Shown one piece after another: positions 1 to 11,074 of a stretch of DNA of 64,000 nucleotides; positions within the stretch are counted from its first letter, which is position 1; every line of letters starts with the position of its first letter. The stretch comes from Theocolax elegans (taxonomy: Eukaryota > Arthropoda > Insecta > Hymenoptera > Cerocephalidae): the NCBI GenBank assembly GCA_026168455.1, contig CM047431.1, positions 41,752,253 through 41,816,252 on the forward strand. The letters run 5' to 3'. The notes below the pieces were generated by a model. It did no database searches. It was not told where the DNA came from and saw only the letters and a program-made list of their open reading frames with translations. A program made the translations under genes and the position numbers.

Positions 1-730
1 AAATACTCCACATAATACAATTTAACAATTAATAGTCTTTTTAGTGATATAGACAAGAATATAATCATATACTTTCCATATTATAAAAAGAATAACCCCA
101 TAAATTTCAGTAAAATCAATAAAAATTTGGCCGAGTTATTACGTATATTCATCTATAATACACTTTAGTTAGTGCCTTTTGAACGATTTTAAGTCACATA
201 ATTTTTGTTTTTACGTTAATATTTTTTATTTTAAGATGTGATAGCTAAATTACAGGGATCTACTTTTAAAAATCCAAAAATTTTCTGTAAATACGGAAAT
301 AAAAATCTGAAAAAAATCATACGTGATATTTGTTTCACCTAACCTTGAAATAAAAAAATCCTATACCCATTAGTTCATATAATTATTATATATTATACAT
401 TTGCCAAAGAATCAAACACATATATTGCCTTTATAGAAAATAAATATGGTTATTCAGTAACTTTAATACGGATGGAGAATTATAGAGTTACATATGTTGG
501 GTTTATATAGAAAATAATAAAAAATTGTTTTAAAGTAGCTATAATAAGGATGGAGAATGATAAGGCATCCACTTGATTATACTATATTTTTTTAAATTAT
601 GTTAGCACTAGAATAAGAATCATTATATGCATGTGAAAATTACAAAATTATTAAATGGTTTTTACACTTACCAAACAACTGACACATTGATTTTATTTAA
701 ATATTAAAAAAGGGATTCAATAAATATATA
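1..730. other. AT-rich intergenic DNA
   Basis: No convincing coding sequence is seen. A stretch near 246-335 (AATTACAGGGATCTAC followed by A-rich DNA and AAAAATCTGAAAAAA) resembles the interior of the TTAA-flanked MITE family found at 1754, 27551, 36757 and 39825, and is probably a decayed fragment of it. Confidence 0.5.
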
Positions 731-1161
731 AGGGGTGGGGTCCGATTTGTCGAATGCTCATTCAAAATGTGTGCATTGTTTCGAATTTCAAAAATTAGAA
801 ATGTATTTTTATTATTTAGAACCAAGAGAAGCAGAAAGATCATTATTTCGAAAATAATGCATTCTTCAGTTTTTATATATTTGTTCCGAATATTCGAACT
901 TTCTAGTGTAGATAAATAACTTTTATAATATTTGTCTATTAACACCTTGATAATAGGCAATAATGTAGAAAATTATTGATCTACTATTTGGAATTCGAAA
1001 TATTGCGCCTAATACCAAATATCTGACGATTTTATTACTTTCGAATAATGATCATTGTGTATTTTTTCGGTTCGAAATAACAAAAAAGTTATTCTAATTT
1101 TTAAAATTCGAAATATTGCACACATTTTGAATGAACATTCGACAAATCGGACCCCACCCTT
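731..1161. mobile_element. MITE with about 130-bp terminal inverted repeats, TA target site
   Basis: The ends are inverted copies of each other: AGGGGTGGGGTCCGATTTGT at the left and its near-exact reverse complement at the right. The similarity extends roughly 130 bp inward on both sides (about 731-860 and 1030-1161). TA dinucleotides flank both ends (729-730 and 1162-1163). Short opposite-strand reading frames inside translate to similar peptides only because the arms are inverted copies. No transposase is present. The TA target points to a Tc1/mariner-type mobiliser, which is inference. Confidence 0.75.
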
Positions 1162-1753
1162 TAAGTACTTACTTATATATTTCTCTAATGAAAAAGATTC
1201 ATATGGTAGTTACTGGAGATTATGGACAAGCCAGAATAGTATATGATAGAATGAATATAATGACACTGTTGCGGGATGGTTTTATATACCTTACTTGATG
1301 TTCTCACTTCTCACGCGCAAGAACAACCTCAGCACAATAGTACTTACCACACAATCTTGAAATTTAAAAAGAAATTGATGTTCTGAGTTTAGTCTGCTAT
1401 ATAAAATTTGTAATAAATAAGTTAAAATTTTGCTTTGTATTTCAGTCATTTATTAACTTTTTTTTCATTTTTGACATTAAAATACATAAAATGAATAAAC
1501 ATAAAATATAAATGAATTTTGCTGATAAACAATATTTTTTATGTTGCATATCATATGTGCAATTTAATAGGCTATTTTACAAAAATGGACGGAGTGAACA
1601 AATCATATTGTTGTACGACCTGCATTGCCTGGAATAGTTACAAGTATAAATGAGATTAAACTTTTTTAGTTTTTATTTTGTGTATAATAATTTTTATAAT
1701 ATGCATTCAAGCAGCGCCAAGTAAAGTTTATAAGTATCCTTGTACATTCTTAA
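1162..1753. other. AT-rich intergenic DNA
   Basis: No gene or clear repeat is seen between the two flanking MITEs. Confidence 0.4.
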
Positions 1754-2136
1754 CGGGATGTCGGACCCGAATTACAGGGATCTACCCTTTCCAACCCAAA
1801 AATTATAATGAAAAAAGTAAAATAAAAATTTGAAAAAATTTGTAATCGTTATTCAAAACTTTTTTGAGATACTGGAGCTCCGATTTTTCAAGATTATTTC
1901 GTTTTTCATGAATTATGCAGAAAAATACGAAACGTCGGTAACGTAAATTTCGAAAAATAGGTACATTTTCCAACCCAAAACAGTTGTTGCTATTATTAAT
2001 AGAAAAATGGTAAAAAAATCACGAATAATCCTGAAAGCAAACTGAAGGACCTGGAGCTCTGCTTTTTTCGATAAATTAAATTCCTAACTATTAAAACTAA
2101 TTAATAAACTTGCTATTTTTAGGGTCCGGCATCCCC
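1754..2136. mobile_element. piggyBac-like MITE (TTAA target), copy 1
   Basis: The left end reads CGGGATGTCGGACCC directly after TTAA (1750-1753). The right end reads GGGTCCGGCATCCCC, the imperfect reverse complement. The interior is A/T-rich with no coding capacity. Related elements with the same GGGATGTCGGACCC terminus occur at 27551, 36757 and 39825, with a partial copy at 25878. TTAA targeting is characteristic of piggyBac transposases; assignment to that superfamily is inference from the target site only. Confidence 0.7.
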
Positions 2137-2385
2137 TTTTGCCTTGGTAAGAAATTGTTGGTCTTTCAGACACCACTTGAATTATAATTAAATTTATATT
2201 TTAATTTTTTTTTTTTCATTTATTAGCATCTCAAACCTTGCAAAGAGTACTTTGTAAATAGGTTTATTTTTGCATTACAATGATATGTACATAGTAGCTT
2301 ATAATCTAACGGTGATATATAATACGCTTTTACATTTGTTTCATTTTTTTTTCTCTTTCTTTTTTTTTTCTTTTCTTTTTTCTTA

Positions 2386-3260
2386 TTAATAATACAATGC
2401 AGATTGAATTTTTAATTTGCATTGTTTCAGGAATAAATGTACAATCTTACACGCTTTTATATGAGGTTTTTTTATTAGCAATTTGAGGGGCAGGGAATTT
2501 TCAATATTGAGGGGCAAATATAAACGCAGTTTTTTAAGATTTACTATTAATTTTTTTCTTTGGTTATTATATAAAGAGCATTGCCACAAGACATGATTGA
2601 TATTTTCCTCGTATTTGCCGCATAGACAAATTGCGGAGTTTACTACATTTATTTTCGCAAGCGATTCCGCTGACTGATAGTGATTTGATCTAGCTCTGTT
2701 TATCATTACCGTAATTTCTCTGATTAGGTTTGTTGTCGCAAACCATGGTTTTGTTTTTTCGTTGAAATACAGCTTAAAATACAAAGCTCCTTTCTTTTTT
2801 GCTTCTTCTTTGATAGTATTAAACGTATTACGATAAGTATTTTTTCGTAAATTTTCGTTGATATCAGAGAAAGGAACTTTGTTACAATCATTATACCTAT
2901 TATTTGTGGCCTCTTTTACCAGCTCATCTGCTCTTTCATTCTGTCTGATTCCTGTATGCGATGGTATCCATATAAATTTTATTGCGGTGTTTTTATTTGT
3001 TTTGAAAAATGTATTATATTTTTGTTTTATTGATAAGATGTAAGGGTTTAGTGTAGCGGAATCAGTCAGTATGAGAGAACATCTTTATCTGCGTAACGAA
3101 GCGCGATATCCATGGCATTAACAATAGCTATACACTCTGCCGTGAAGATAGAGGCCATGCTGTTTATTAATGTACATGATTTGATATTTAACTACACTTT
3201 TTTTGTTAGAAATTTTGCTACCATCCGTGTATATGTTGTAGCTGTTTTTTTCTTTTAATA
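2386..3260 (-). pseudogene. LINE RNase H and C-terminal zinc-knuckle region (broken)
   Basis: Around 3140-3090 the minus strand reads FTAECIAIVNAMDIALRYAD, matching the E-containing helix of RNase H domains in I-type LINEs. A separate frame at 2784-2386 ends the protein and contains INRARSNHYQ, then CLCGKYEENINHVLWQC, the C-x-C..H-x4-C knuckle found at the end of many LINE ORF2 proteins. The frames are not continuous. Confidence 0.75.
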
Positions 3261-3959
3261 AAGAATCTAAGAGATTATTGGGGTCTTCCGATTTTTTTAA
3301 TTAGTTTCCTATATCTTTATTATAAGGGATAGAAATTAAGTGAATGTTATAATCATAATTGTATACTGCTAATTGATCTTGTACATCTATATTCTCGGAT
3401 AGTTCTGGTAGACTTTCTATGCATTCGGCTATAATTCTTTTGCTTTTACGATTGAGTGTACAATATATAATTTCTTTGAATATTAAATTCTGTTTGTATG
3501 ATGCACATTTTAATAAATATTTATTACACAAATAACGAGCACGATCTTTGATAAAGGGTAGCTTAGATTCTGCTATGAGAATGTTCGTTGGCGTGCTTCT
3601 TCTTAACCCGAGCGCTGTTCTTATTGCCACAAGTTGGATTTGTTCTATCTTTTTTAATAACTTTTTATTTGTAGGAAAATATACGAAACTGGCATATTCC
3701 AATAGTGATCTTATATAACTTTTATATAATATAATTAGAGTATATGGGTCTGCACCCCACCAAGTGCCACATAAATATTTTAAAATATTGCGCGCAGAGT
3801 AGCTTTTTGATAAGATGAAATCTATATGTTGAGCAAATGATAACTTGTAATCAAAAGTAAGTAGTCCTAAGAAACGAGCCGACTCGCAGGATTTAATTAT
3901 ACAATTATTAATTTTAATATCTATATTCCCTGGTTCAATTTTTTTCTGTTAAAATGAAT

Positions 3960-4700
3960 AAGTTTTGTTTTATTCGGGGCTATTCTAATCCTATTGAGTT
4001 TAAATTTTTGTTTAAAATTTTTATTGATTGTTCAAGTATCCTTTTACAGTTCATCAATGATGCGTTCTTTACATAAATCGCAATGTCGTCCGCAAATTGT
4101 ATGATAGTAGCTTCTTTATCAATACTATTTGTTATGTTCGGTACATAGATAATGTATAAGAGAGAGCTAAGCACGCCTCCTTGTGGAACGCCTTTATATA
4201 AATTTTTAGTTTCGTGATCTTCAACCGTTATATGTATTATTCTTTTATAAGTTAAGAATTTGACAAATTTTATTAAATTTTTGGAACAGTTGATTTCTGC
4301 TAGTTTTTTAAGTAAACATTCCGACAGTACGTTTGAAAAAGCGTTAGAGACGTCCAGAAATGTACATTTTCATTCTTTAACAAGGTTTGATCTATTTCTA
4401 AAGTTAAATACGTTAGGTTATCGTAGCAAGATTTGCCCTTTCGGAACCCTGATTGTCCTATAGGAAGTAGTTTTTTATGCTTAATCCACCATTGAAGTCT
4501 ATTTTTATTGAGCATTACGAATAATTTGCATAAACCGGACGTTAATGCTATTGGCCTTACGGAGGAACTGTCTGGTTTGTTAATCATGCTAATTTGAGTT
4601 TGAATCCATGTTTCTGGGTATTCGCCTTTTTGAAATAATTCATTGTATATATCTAATAAAATCAATTTGTATTTTATCGGCAGTTTTTTTAAAATTGTAT
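3960..4700 (-). pseudogene. LINE reverse transcriptase domain (broken)
   Basis: The minus strand encodes MINKPDSS..RPIALTSGLCKL, GQSGFRKGKSCYDNL and, after a frame break near 4300, TIIQFADDIAIYV. These correspond to RT motifs 2a/3/4 and the catalytic box, with F-A-D-D in place of the usual Y-A-D-D; the two catalytic aspartates are kept. A thumb-like region continues to about 3300 (EYASFVYFP..RTALGLRRSTP). Breaks show the copy is inactive. Confidence 0.85.
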
Positions 4701-5479
4701 AATCAATACCGTCTATGCCCAGTGAGGAGTCAGTATTAGAAGAGTTTAAGGCCTTGTTAAACTCCGCAAAGGTGAAAAATTCATAAAAAAAAAGGGTTAC
4801 TGTCGCAATTAGGTAGCCAATTGGGATTCAACGGTACCCACAGTGGTGCTATCTTGTTTATACACTCTATGCTTTTTTCTCGAAGTTCTAAGTCTGTAGA
4901 CACGTTTGGAAATTTAATTTTTAAAAAACCTTTTTTTAAAGCTCTGCATTTATTCCAGACATAAGTTCTATTAGTTCGAAAATTAATAGATTCCGCAAAT
5001 TTTCGTAGATGTTCTTTTTTCTTTTTTTTAAAAGTCTTTTGCTAATGCACATGTTTTATTGTAATTTATTAAATCATACATATTTCCAGTAAATAACCAC
5101 TTTTTAAGAGAGGCTCTTCTCAAGCGCTTGATTTTATTGCATTCATCGTCCCACCATAAAACCGGGTTATTATACTGTTTTATTTTTTTTATTCTCTTTT
5201 TATTGTCCGGTGTAGCTTTTTTTACCGCTTTCGTTATAATTTTTGTAAAAAATTCGTACTTCTCTGTTGGTTGCATTTCGTCAAAGTCATATGTATAAAA
5301 ATGTACTAAATTTTTATCTAACAGTTTTTCAAATACTGTCCATTTAGTTTTTAATGTTCTTATCTTAAAGTTTTTTGGTTGGTATAATTGCGGGCTTGCA
5401 TCTATTTCTACATATATTGGAAAAAGGTCTGAACCATACAGTTCGTCATGCACTTTAGTTGTGATTATATCGGTTATAG

Positions 5480-6110
5480 CCATATTAGAAAAACTAGATC
5501 TATGTTAGATTTCTTACCACTGCGTATATCAATGTGTGTATGCGTATTATGTGTTATGGACAAATGGGTTGTATAAATCAAAAGGCTTTGATCTAATTTC
5601 TTGCCGTATATGTTCGTTTTCGTGCAATTCCACTTAACATTTTATGCGTTAAAATCACCCAATATAATTGTATTTTTATTATTTACGGAGTGTTCAAATA
5701 TTTCGTTCCATTTTTTTTTGTTCTATGTCGCAGTTTGGAATTTTGTAGCAGGTGATAATGTCGATAGCTGGAATAATGTTTTCTATACGAATTCCTGCAA
5801 TTTCTATTTCCTCCGATTGGTTAATAACTTGATTAAGGCATTTATATGATAGATTTTTTCTTATTAAAAACATTATTCCACCTTTTTGATTGTTAATTCT
5901 ATCAAACCTGACAGTATTAAATCCGCTTATGTTAAATTTATCGCTTGACTTTAGCGACGATTCTACACAAATAATGACATGTACATTATCAAGTAAACCC
6001 GGTTCATGTTTTCTTTGTAATATACTCCTCGCGTTCCAATATACAATATTTAATTTAGAACTATTTGGTTGCGAGTTGTTATTATACATATTAAAATTAT
6101 TAGTTTTCAA
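5480..6110 (-). pseudogene. LINE ORF2 endonuclease domain (broken)
   Basis: The N-terminal part includes LNIVYWNARSI, a central E in VIICVESSLKS, and an RFDR..GGIMFLIR block, all typical of LINE APE endonucleases. Downstream the minus strand reads ILGDFNA, then a stop, then NVKWNC, and later SNIDLVFLI and SDLFPIYVEI, which are the late endonuclease motifs. The interruption at about 5650 separates two reading frames (6110-5694 and 5483-5028). The nick specificity of the enzyme cannot be inferred. Confidence 0.8.
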
Positions 6111-6291
6111 ATTCCGACAAACTAGAGTCTTCGCTTACGAAGACTGCTTTGTTTATATCGGAGAATTTAGCCCGTGCCATCTTTTTTTTTATTTTATACA
6201 TAGAATTATTCAGATATATTATTATTTACATACATTTAAACTGAAATATAAATTGAATAATAAATTATTTTAATGAAAAAAACTTTGGATC

Positions 6292-6364
6292 ATCCGACAC
6301 CGGGATTCGAACCTGGGACCCTCCGCGTCAAAATCGAGCACGTTACCGCTGCGCCATCAACCTT
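6292..6364 (-). repeat. tRNA-like sequence, probably a tRNA pseudogene or SINE head
   Basis: The minus strand has a T-arm AGGTTCGAATCCCGG (B-box-like) and a D-arm GCGCAGCGGTAACGTGC (A-box-like) at the right spacing. The acceptor stem pairs only with several G-U wobbles, and the anticodon arm does not form a clean 5-bp stem with a 7-nt loop. I therefore do not call a functional tRNA or an isotype. Confidence 0.45.
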
Positions 6365-6629
6365 TCCATTGTTTAACTTCGAATCGTCGTTATAAGCTAC
6401 ACGTCGCTCAAAGGATGCGCGAACTTTATTAACAGTTATTGCATTATCCCGTTGTTAATATCAATTAAAAGCTAAACCAGTCGGTTTGTAATTAATATGG
6501 TTAAAATTCTGTCGATTCAGATTAGTCAAATGCGTTAATTAATTGCATAAATTCGAATAATAAGCCAGCTAACCTAACAGTTTCGTTTGAGAATAGCAGA
6601 AATTTCAATAAATTTTACTATACTGGACA

Positions 6630-7061
6630 CTAAAATTGTACTACCCTGCCTACTAACATTCGCCGTACACAAATAAGTATATTTCTAATACGTGTGATTC
6701 TGGTTTTCGTACCTCTATCTTGAATATAAACATATATATCCGTAAGCAAATTGACAAGCGCGTCAATGTTATCTGTGTACAATTTTGCTATATTTATGAC
6801 ATTACTATTATCTTTAATATTTTCTAATAACGAGATTAAGTTATCATAATTTATCGAGTATTTTTCATTATTTAAGTTTATCATTTCTTTAGATATTTCC
6901 AAAGTTTTTGCAAAGTCAATTATAATATTGCCGGATCCCTCGCAGGTAACGAGAGAGAGAACAAATAGGGATATTATGAGATTGAGAGAGATAGAAATTC
7001 GAGGAAGAAGTCTGGCGTGGTTCTGAAAACGGATCCTCGTCATTCTGAATCTATCGATCAT
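6630..7061 (-). CDS. Hypothetical small secreted protein (143 codons)
   Basis: A single uninterrupted minus-strand frame starts at ATG 7061; a second in-frame Met lies six residues later. After a basic stretch there is a hydrophobic segment (about residues 25-40, LNLIISLFVLSLVTCEG) that looks like a signal peptide core with a likely cut after it. The mature part, about 100 residues, is polar, helix-prone and rich in Asn, Ile and Leu, ending in a basic segment with one Cys. No known family is recognised. A TATATATATA run at about 7085-7100 lies upstream on this strand and could serve as a TATA box, but such runs are common here. It may also be one exon of a larger gene or chance. Confidence 0.4.
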   Translation of the reverse strand: MIDRFRMTRIRFQNHARLLPRISISLNLIISLFVLSLVTCEGSGNIIIDFAKTLEISKEMINLNNEKYSINYDNLISLLENIKDNSNVINIAKLYTDNIDALVNLLTDIYVYIQDRGTKTRITRIRNILICVRRMLVGRVVQF

Positions 7062-8342
7062 AAGTTATAGTGCTATCCTATAATTCTATATATATATAAA
7101 ACATTTCTTTATGTTGATTAGAGGAATCACAATTACAAGTAGATGTAAAAACTATGTCATCAATAAGTACTATAGATCCTTATAAGAAGGCTGTTGTTTT
7201 AGAAGGTAAACAGGATTTGTAAAAATTTGTTTTCCTCTTATTCCTCTTTCAAAATAAAAAATTGCTTTATTACATCCAATGTAGTTAATATTTGCATTAA
7301 TTTATATTAATATTAACCGCGGTAACGATGTACATGCCTCATAAGAATCATTAAATATCATTTAACGTGGCTTTCCCTATATTGCCTTCAAACCTTAAAA
7401 TATTAAGTCCTTGATAATATAAATATTCTTATGAGAGCCAAGATAGAATGCAAACCAACGTGTTGGGAATATATTATTTTATTTAAAAACAATAAAAAAG
7501 AGAATCTTGTGTTGTAATAGATTTAGAAAAATTAATTTCGCACAAATGAATATTATTATGTATTGTTTATTTATCGCTGTAAGACATGTCAGAGCTAAGA
7601 ATTATAAAATAAATTTTGTGTAGTATATATACCTTTCTGAAAAAAATGTGTCATTTATCAACAGAAATAGTTGTCGACTCTATTGTAATTTCAGGATTTT
7701 CTATTGCGAAAGTATTTTCAGGATAAAAAAAATTTAATATGCAATGGTTTCAAATAAAAAAAGTGCGTTAAAAATAGATTATTAACTATTAGATACCAAT
7801 TGTAGAAGTGTGTTTGGAATTACACCATACTTGCAAATTTTTACACTTTCGCAGAGTTTTCGACGTTTAACGAATGGATTATGTATTACAAAAGATTTGC
7901 TAGAATAAAAGAAAACAAATAAAGTAAGCCAAATAATATAGGGTGTATACTCTTCTGCAATAAATGTATTATTTTTCAATAGAAATACTTGTCGATTCCA
8001 TTGTGATTTCAACAATTCTATTGTTGTATCATTTGTTATATGCCTTTAGTTATTTATTAGTACTAATAAATAACACACTTCATTATTTAAAATAAATAGT
8101 GGCTTTAATAAATTAAGTTAAAAAACGATGTTCTTTCTGTTTCTTTAGGTTTATGCTGTTTTTGTGTTTATTTGATTATTTATATAATTCTCTAATTTAT
8201 CTAATATGATTTAAAACTACACGAACAGTCTTCGAGGCCAAATTCGAGTTTTATTGTCTCTAAATACAATTCTAAGTTTAGTATATTTTTCTAGAGGCCT
8301 TGGTGAACCTGCGTCAGAAAAATATTACGCGCGTAACTTATA
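7062..8342. other. Intergenic DNA with a diverged direct repeat
   Basis: No gene is supported. Two segments near 7640-7725 and 7945-8030 are diverged direct copies of one another (CAGAAATAGTTGTCGACTC versus AATAGAAATACTTGTCGATT, each followed by a related CTATTGTAATTTC-like stretch), indicating an old local duplication about 300 bp apart. Confidence 0.4.
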
Positions 8343-8811
8343 CACTGAACAAAAAAATTAAGCAGAATTTGCTTGAAAGCCAAGCAATATCTACCGTGGT
8401 GGCTCCGGTAAATTAGACAAAGTTGTTACTTCTTTAGAAGTCAAGCAGTTTCTGCTTGGGCCTATCATGCAATATTTACTTGGTATTAAGAAAGAAGTAG
8501 ACCTTGAATATATATGTACTTTAAAATTGTCAGAAAAGAAAAAGCAGGTAAACATTTTAAGATAGTTGAAAGTAAAGACAATTATTATATGTTTAATTAC
8601 TGAAATTAACTTTTCTAAGTGTATAGTAAATAATATATACGAAAAACCTATGGTTACAAAATGAGAGTATGTCTTACTCGGAAGCAAAATGCGAATATAC
8701 AGAAGACCCAACCAGAAACTGCTTTGTAGCCAAGCACAATGTTACTTTTGTTACCGAAAGTAGAAATCTCTTCGCTGTTTATGGCGGATTCTGCTTAATT
8801 TTTTTTCAGTG
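8343..8811. mobile_element. MITE with CACTGAA termini and TA target
   Basis: The left end CACTGAACAAAAAAATTAAG and the right end, read in reverse complement as CACTGAAAAAAAATTAAGC, form a terminal inverted repeat of about 25 bp ending in AGCAGAAT. TA flanks both sides (8341-8342, 8812-8813). The interior carries several short motifs related to AAGCAGTTTCTGCTTGG near both ends. No transposase frame is present. The termini suggest a Tc1/mariner-related non-autonomous element. Confidence 0.7.
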
Positions 8812-9249
8812 TATCGCGATTAGCTTTAAAGGGCAAGCATAGGGACGAACCCTTATAATTTAAGCTTTTTATATACTTTAAATCTCGTATATGAATTTCG
8901 TAATACTTACGCCGGAATCTAAAACTGCGGGCACTTCGCTCACTGTTAACACGAGTCTTACACAATTCATGAACAAAATGAAGACTAAAGGCATTTGATG
9001 GTATATTCACGGGTTTATAAAGACTCAAAAGAAAGATGGACTCGCGAATAGTCTAGAATCGTACGTAGGGTTGCAGGCTAATCAACGATGGACGCGCTTC
9101 AGATTCGGCGTAGCTGGGAGTAGTTAACAATTACCGAATCGGCATGTTCGCCGCATACTTGTATTATTGTAGACACTATGGCACGTCACATATTTATATT
9201 TCATTGCGAAAATTTTTTACTCTGATTAAAAAATTTAATAAGATTTTAT
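8812..9249. other. Unassigned region
   Basis: No known gene is recognised. On the minus strand a frame at 9028-8795 is followed by a consensus-like donor (GGC then GTAAGTATT, about 8910), so a minus-strand exon is conceivable, but the peptide matches nothing I know. Confidence 0.25.
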
Positions 9250-9492
9250 TTACCAATGCAGTAACTGTTTTTTAGTAAAAAATAGGAAAAATGTAAATAA
9301 ATATGTATTATTATTCATATCACAATCCTTTTGCTCTGAAGGAGTGTAGTCACCTATCGTGTTACGTCCGTCCCATGTCTTACGGTTATTCAACATCAGG
9401 GGAACAATATTGTACATTGTATTGTCTCCTATTGCAGATTCTAATGTACGTTTTTCGTCTGTCCAGCGAGAACACCTGAAAAATGTGTGGTC
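9250..9492 (-). pseudogene. 3' part of the same R1-type LINE relic
   Basis: Immediately outside the left arm of the CACTA-like element the minus strand reads GDHTFFRCSRWTDEKRTLES, then AIGDNTMYNIVPLML and W. This is the H-x4-C half of the zinc knuckle and the usual ending of R1-type ORF2 proteins. It completes the C-x2-C half found at 12931-13205. The two halves are in the right order and orientation to be one protein interrupted by about 3.44 kb. Confidence 0.75.
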
Positions 9493-9880
9493 CCCCGCGT
9501 AAAAATAGATAAATTCATATGAACTTGATATGATGTTTAGGTTCATATAAAGTTTGTATAAATTTATCCAATGGCACAATCCTGAACTTCATTCATGATT
9601 GTGCTAAAGTTCAGCTAAAGTTTATAAATAATTTAAAAACAGCATCAGCTAAACTTTATATTAACTTTATTTAAACTTTATATTGTTTTTTAAAAATTTG
9701 GTTATTTAATCTGTATATAATTTTATATATAAATTTATATACATAATTCTGAGGATTTTAAAAAGAAAAAAGTAATGTCAAATGTTACCCAATTTACATC
9801 TGAAAAAAAGCATTCATATATGTTTTTCAAAATTTGACGTAGAGGTTAATCATCAGCATCGAAGTTGCCGTCGTAGGGAC
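9493..9880 (+). repeat. Left inverted arm of CACTA-like element
   Basis: About 388 bp whose reverse complement appears at 12545-12930 with only scattered differences (for example GTAGGGAC here versus GTAGGAC in the other copy). It contains repeated AACTTTA-type motifs and the first third of a kilobase upstream of the transposase-like frame, plus its first codons. Confidence 0.85.
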
Positions 9881-11074
9881 CATGATAGAAGTCTAACATC
9901 GCCACATCCAGTATACGGTATCAAAAGACCAAGTTCCTTAATAAATCTAGATCATTTTAATATTATATCAGGATTTGTACCTGATAGTATGCATAGTGTT
10001 TCACTAGGTATTGCAGAACAATTAACTTCTTATTGGGTTGATTCAAGTAACATGCCCTATTCTTTAAACAATGATAATATTACAACAATTGATAATGCTA
10101 TTCGGAATATAAAAGCACCAAATCAAATAAGTAGGTTATCTCGAGGAATTAAAGAAAGGAAGTGGTGGAAAGCGAGAGAGTGGGAAAACTGGATTTTGTA
10201 TTATAGTATACCAATACTTTCCTGCTTTCCTTGGATGATAACTTATCTGCAACATTGGGCATTTTTAGTTGAAGCATTTTTTATTCTTAATCAAGATAGT
10301 ATAAGTCGAAATCAATTAAATCGAGCGCACAATTTATTAACAAAATTCGTAGTATCTGTAGAAGAATATTATTCCCAGTCAGCAATGACATATAATGTTC
10401 ACCAATTGCTGCATCTAACACAAAGTGTTATCAACTGGGGACCTTTGTGGGCTCACAGTGGTTACAGTTTCGAAAGTGGCAATTGTCATTTATTAAAAAA
10501 AATTCATGCAGCTAAAGGCGTACTTTTACAACTATGTAGATCTATAAGTATGAGCCAAGCCGAAATAATTTTACGTGAATATCTTGATACGAAACCGTAC
10601 TCACAAGTGCACGGATTTATTTCATATTTGGATAAAAAGTATTTGTCATTTTCGGTTCAGGTAAATACTGCATGGTACTTTGGACCGAATAAGTCAACTA
10701 ATCGAAGATGGATTGATCAACTACAGTTATCAAACGAAACTAGAACATACACTAAAATGGTTAAAGATTATTGCCTTTACATTTCTTACAAGAGAAAGCG
10801 ATTGCGATCTGATAATTCGTTTGCAATTACGCATGACAACAGATATGTACGTATTGAAGGTTTTGTTGTCGACGAAGCAACGCACAACGAGTATGTACTT
10901 TGTAAAGAGATTGAAGTAGAAAATATTTTAAATATGATATCAATAAAAAAAATTGTGAATATATCGCGTATTACTGTTCCTATTGCTACTGAAAATATTG
11001 TAAAAATTTGTGTATTTGTAGTAACTGAATGTGGCAGTTACATATGTGCAGTACCAAACTTATACCATTATTAA
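9782..11074 (+). CDS. tnp2-like transposase C-terminal region (CACTA/EnSpm type), N-truncated
   Basis: The frame is 430 codons if counted from ATG 9782. It contains YGIKRPSSLINL, FVPDSMHSVSLGIAEQL, and later YNVHQLLHLTQSVINWGPLW followed by AHSGYSFESGNCHLLKK. These match conserved blocks of the tnp2/DUF4218 transposase family of CACTA elements (G.KG.S.L, DSMH.V.LG, H...HL...V..WGPLWA.S.F.FE..N). The N-terminal catalytic part of a full tnp2 protein is missing; the first 33 or so codons lie in the inverted arm, so the real start and upstream exons are uncertain. The frame is open to its natural stop, suggesting fairly recent activity or co-option. A domesticated host gene is possible but nothing here requires it. 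Confidence 0.7.
   Translation: MLPNLHLKKSIHICFSKFDVEVNHQHRSCRRRDHDRSLTSPHPVYGIKRPSSLINLDHFNIISGFVPDSMHSVSLGIAEQLTSYWVDSSNMPYSLNNDNITTIDNAIRNIKAPNQISRLSRGIKERKWWKAREWENWILYYSIPILSCFPWMITYLQHWAFLVEAFFILNQDSISRNQLNRAHNLLTKFVVSVEEYYSQSAMTYNVHQLLHLTQSVINWGPLWAHSGYSFESGNCHLLKKIHAAKGVLLQLCRSISMSQAEIILREYLDTKPYSQVHGFISYLDKKYLSFSVQVNTAWYFGPNKSTNRRWIDQLQLSNETRTYTKMVKDYCLYISYKRKRLRSDNSFAITHDNRYVRIEGFVVDEATHNEYVLCKEIEVENILNMISIKKIVNISRITVPIATENIVKICVFVVTECGSYICAVPNLYHY

Larger units (their letters stand above)
2195..6190 (-). mobile_element. Degenerate RNase H-bearing LINE (I/Jockey-like), 5'-truncated
   Basis: Read on the minus strand, domains appear in canonical LINE order: the tail of an upstream ORF (about 6180-6110), an APE-type endonuclease (about 6075-5480), reverse transcriptase (about 4700-3960), RNase H (about 3250-3080) and a C-terminal cysteine/histidine knuckle (about 2640-2570). 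The frame is interrupted several times, so this is a dead copy. T-rich stretches on the plus strand near 2200-2220 and 2345-2385 are the A-rich 3' end. RNase H downstream of RT suggests the I superfamily rather than classic Jockey. Exact ends and target duplication are not resolved. Confidence 0.85.

Noticed and set aside
6292..6364. Functional tRNA gene
   Set aside because: T- and D-arms look good, but the anticodon stem and several acceptor pairs are poor; kept only as tRNA-like.
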